Source: Paraglaciecola mesophila KMM 241 (GTDB lineage: Bacteria; Pseudomonadota; Gammaproteobacteria; Enterobacterales; Alteromonadaceae). Taken from it: DNA of 64,000 nt. The stretch lies in contig NZ_BAEP01000075.1 of the NCBI RefSeq assembly GCF_000315015.1, forward strand, positions 326,459-390,458, given 5' to 3'. Made by a program: the position numbers and the translations under genes. The notes beneath the pieces were generated by a model, which had not been told where the DNA came from, made no database searches, and was given only the letters and a program-made list of their open reading frames with translations. Every line of letters starts with the position of its first letter. Position 1 is the stretch's first letter. Positions 63,893 through 64,000 of this stretch are shown here, one piece after another.

Positions 63893-64000
63893 ACGTGAGG
63901 AATTTGAATAAAGTTACAACAAATATATCTTTTGATAGTACGCGGCTATACCGAGCCCCACACTGCGAACACCAAACTCAATTAACACAAAAAAAACCTG

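Noticed and set aside
1..64000. tRNA, rRNA, CRISPR arrays, insertion sequences, prophage
   Set aside because: None recognised: no cloverleaf-like run, no regular spaced repeats, no transposase or integrase reading frame.

Overview
The window looks like chromosomal DNA from a marine gammaproteobacterium of the order Alteromonadales. A Glaciecola/Paraglaciecola-type member of the Alteromonadaceae is my best guess. This rests on gene order (pilC-pilD-coaE-zapD-yacG; hemW-rdgB near a yggN homologue), on the PitA/Pst phosphate genes, and on an Alteromonadales-style PEP-CTERM tail. No taxonomic marker gene such as an rRNA is present, so this is inference. I see no rRNA, tRNA, CRISPR array, insertion sequence or prophage. 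Most of the window is conserved housekeeping sequence with some accessory genes between.

Layout. 0-3.4 kb: end of a type IV pilus operon (pilC, pilD) running into coaE, zapD and yacG. 3.4-11.4 kb: a peroxiredoxin-glutaredoxin fusion, a secreted alpha/beta hydrolase, a GST-like protein, an orphan cytoplasmic histidine kinase, rsmE, a 52-residue membrane protein, a small MscS channel and an M48 lipoprotein protease. 11.5-18.6 kb: metK, divergent from tkt-epd-pgk-fba, with tandem met boxes in the metK upstream region; the aldolase is class I rather than the class II enzyme known from the E. coli locus. 18.7-20 kb: small hypothetical genes and an HD-domain phosphohydrolase.

20.1-34.1 kb is a phosphate island: ppx-ppk (minus strand), a GcvR-like ACT protein, DUF47-Pit, pstSCAB-phoU and a phosphate-type porin. 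Four separate Pho boxes built from heptamers at 11-bp spacing stand in front of ppk, DUF47-pit, pstS and the porin, so polyphosphate metabolism, two uptake systems and outer-membrane entry look like one PhoB regulon. phoB and phoR are not in the window.

34.3-37.5 kb: oxyR, then an overlapping three-gene ECF-sigma operon whose second gene is a membrane protein without the zinc anti-sigma motif and whose third is an exported acidic/coiled-coil protein. 37.7-47 kb: thioesterase, secreted hydrolase, MgtC-like protein, lipoproteins, a divergent LysR/NmrA pair, a PEP-CTERM-type surface protein behind a sigma-54-like promoter, and the periplasmic fatty acid cis/trans isomerase Cti. 47.2-50.4 kb: an MFS gene broken by one extra G in a G6 run, and a GlpT-like transporter.

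50.5-56.3 kb: a KAS III-like enzyme, then prsK-prsR, the two-component system associated with PEP-CTERM/exosortase regulons, then an LrgA/LrgB pair. PrsR carries the GAFTGA sigma-54 contact motif. Together with the sigma-54-like promoter 7-8 kb upstream, this is the clearest candidate regulatory system in the window. 56.3-64 kb: two adjacent DUF1566 (Lcl C-terminal) proteins, a YggN-like protein, a solitary DNA methyltransferase, hemW-rdgB on the minus strand, a TonB-C-domain exported protein and a small exported protein.

Limits: all calls come from reading sequence and recalling families; no search was run. Promoter and terminator calls are pattern matches.
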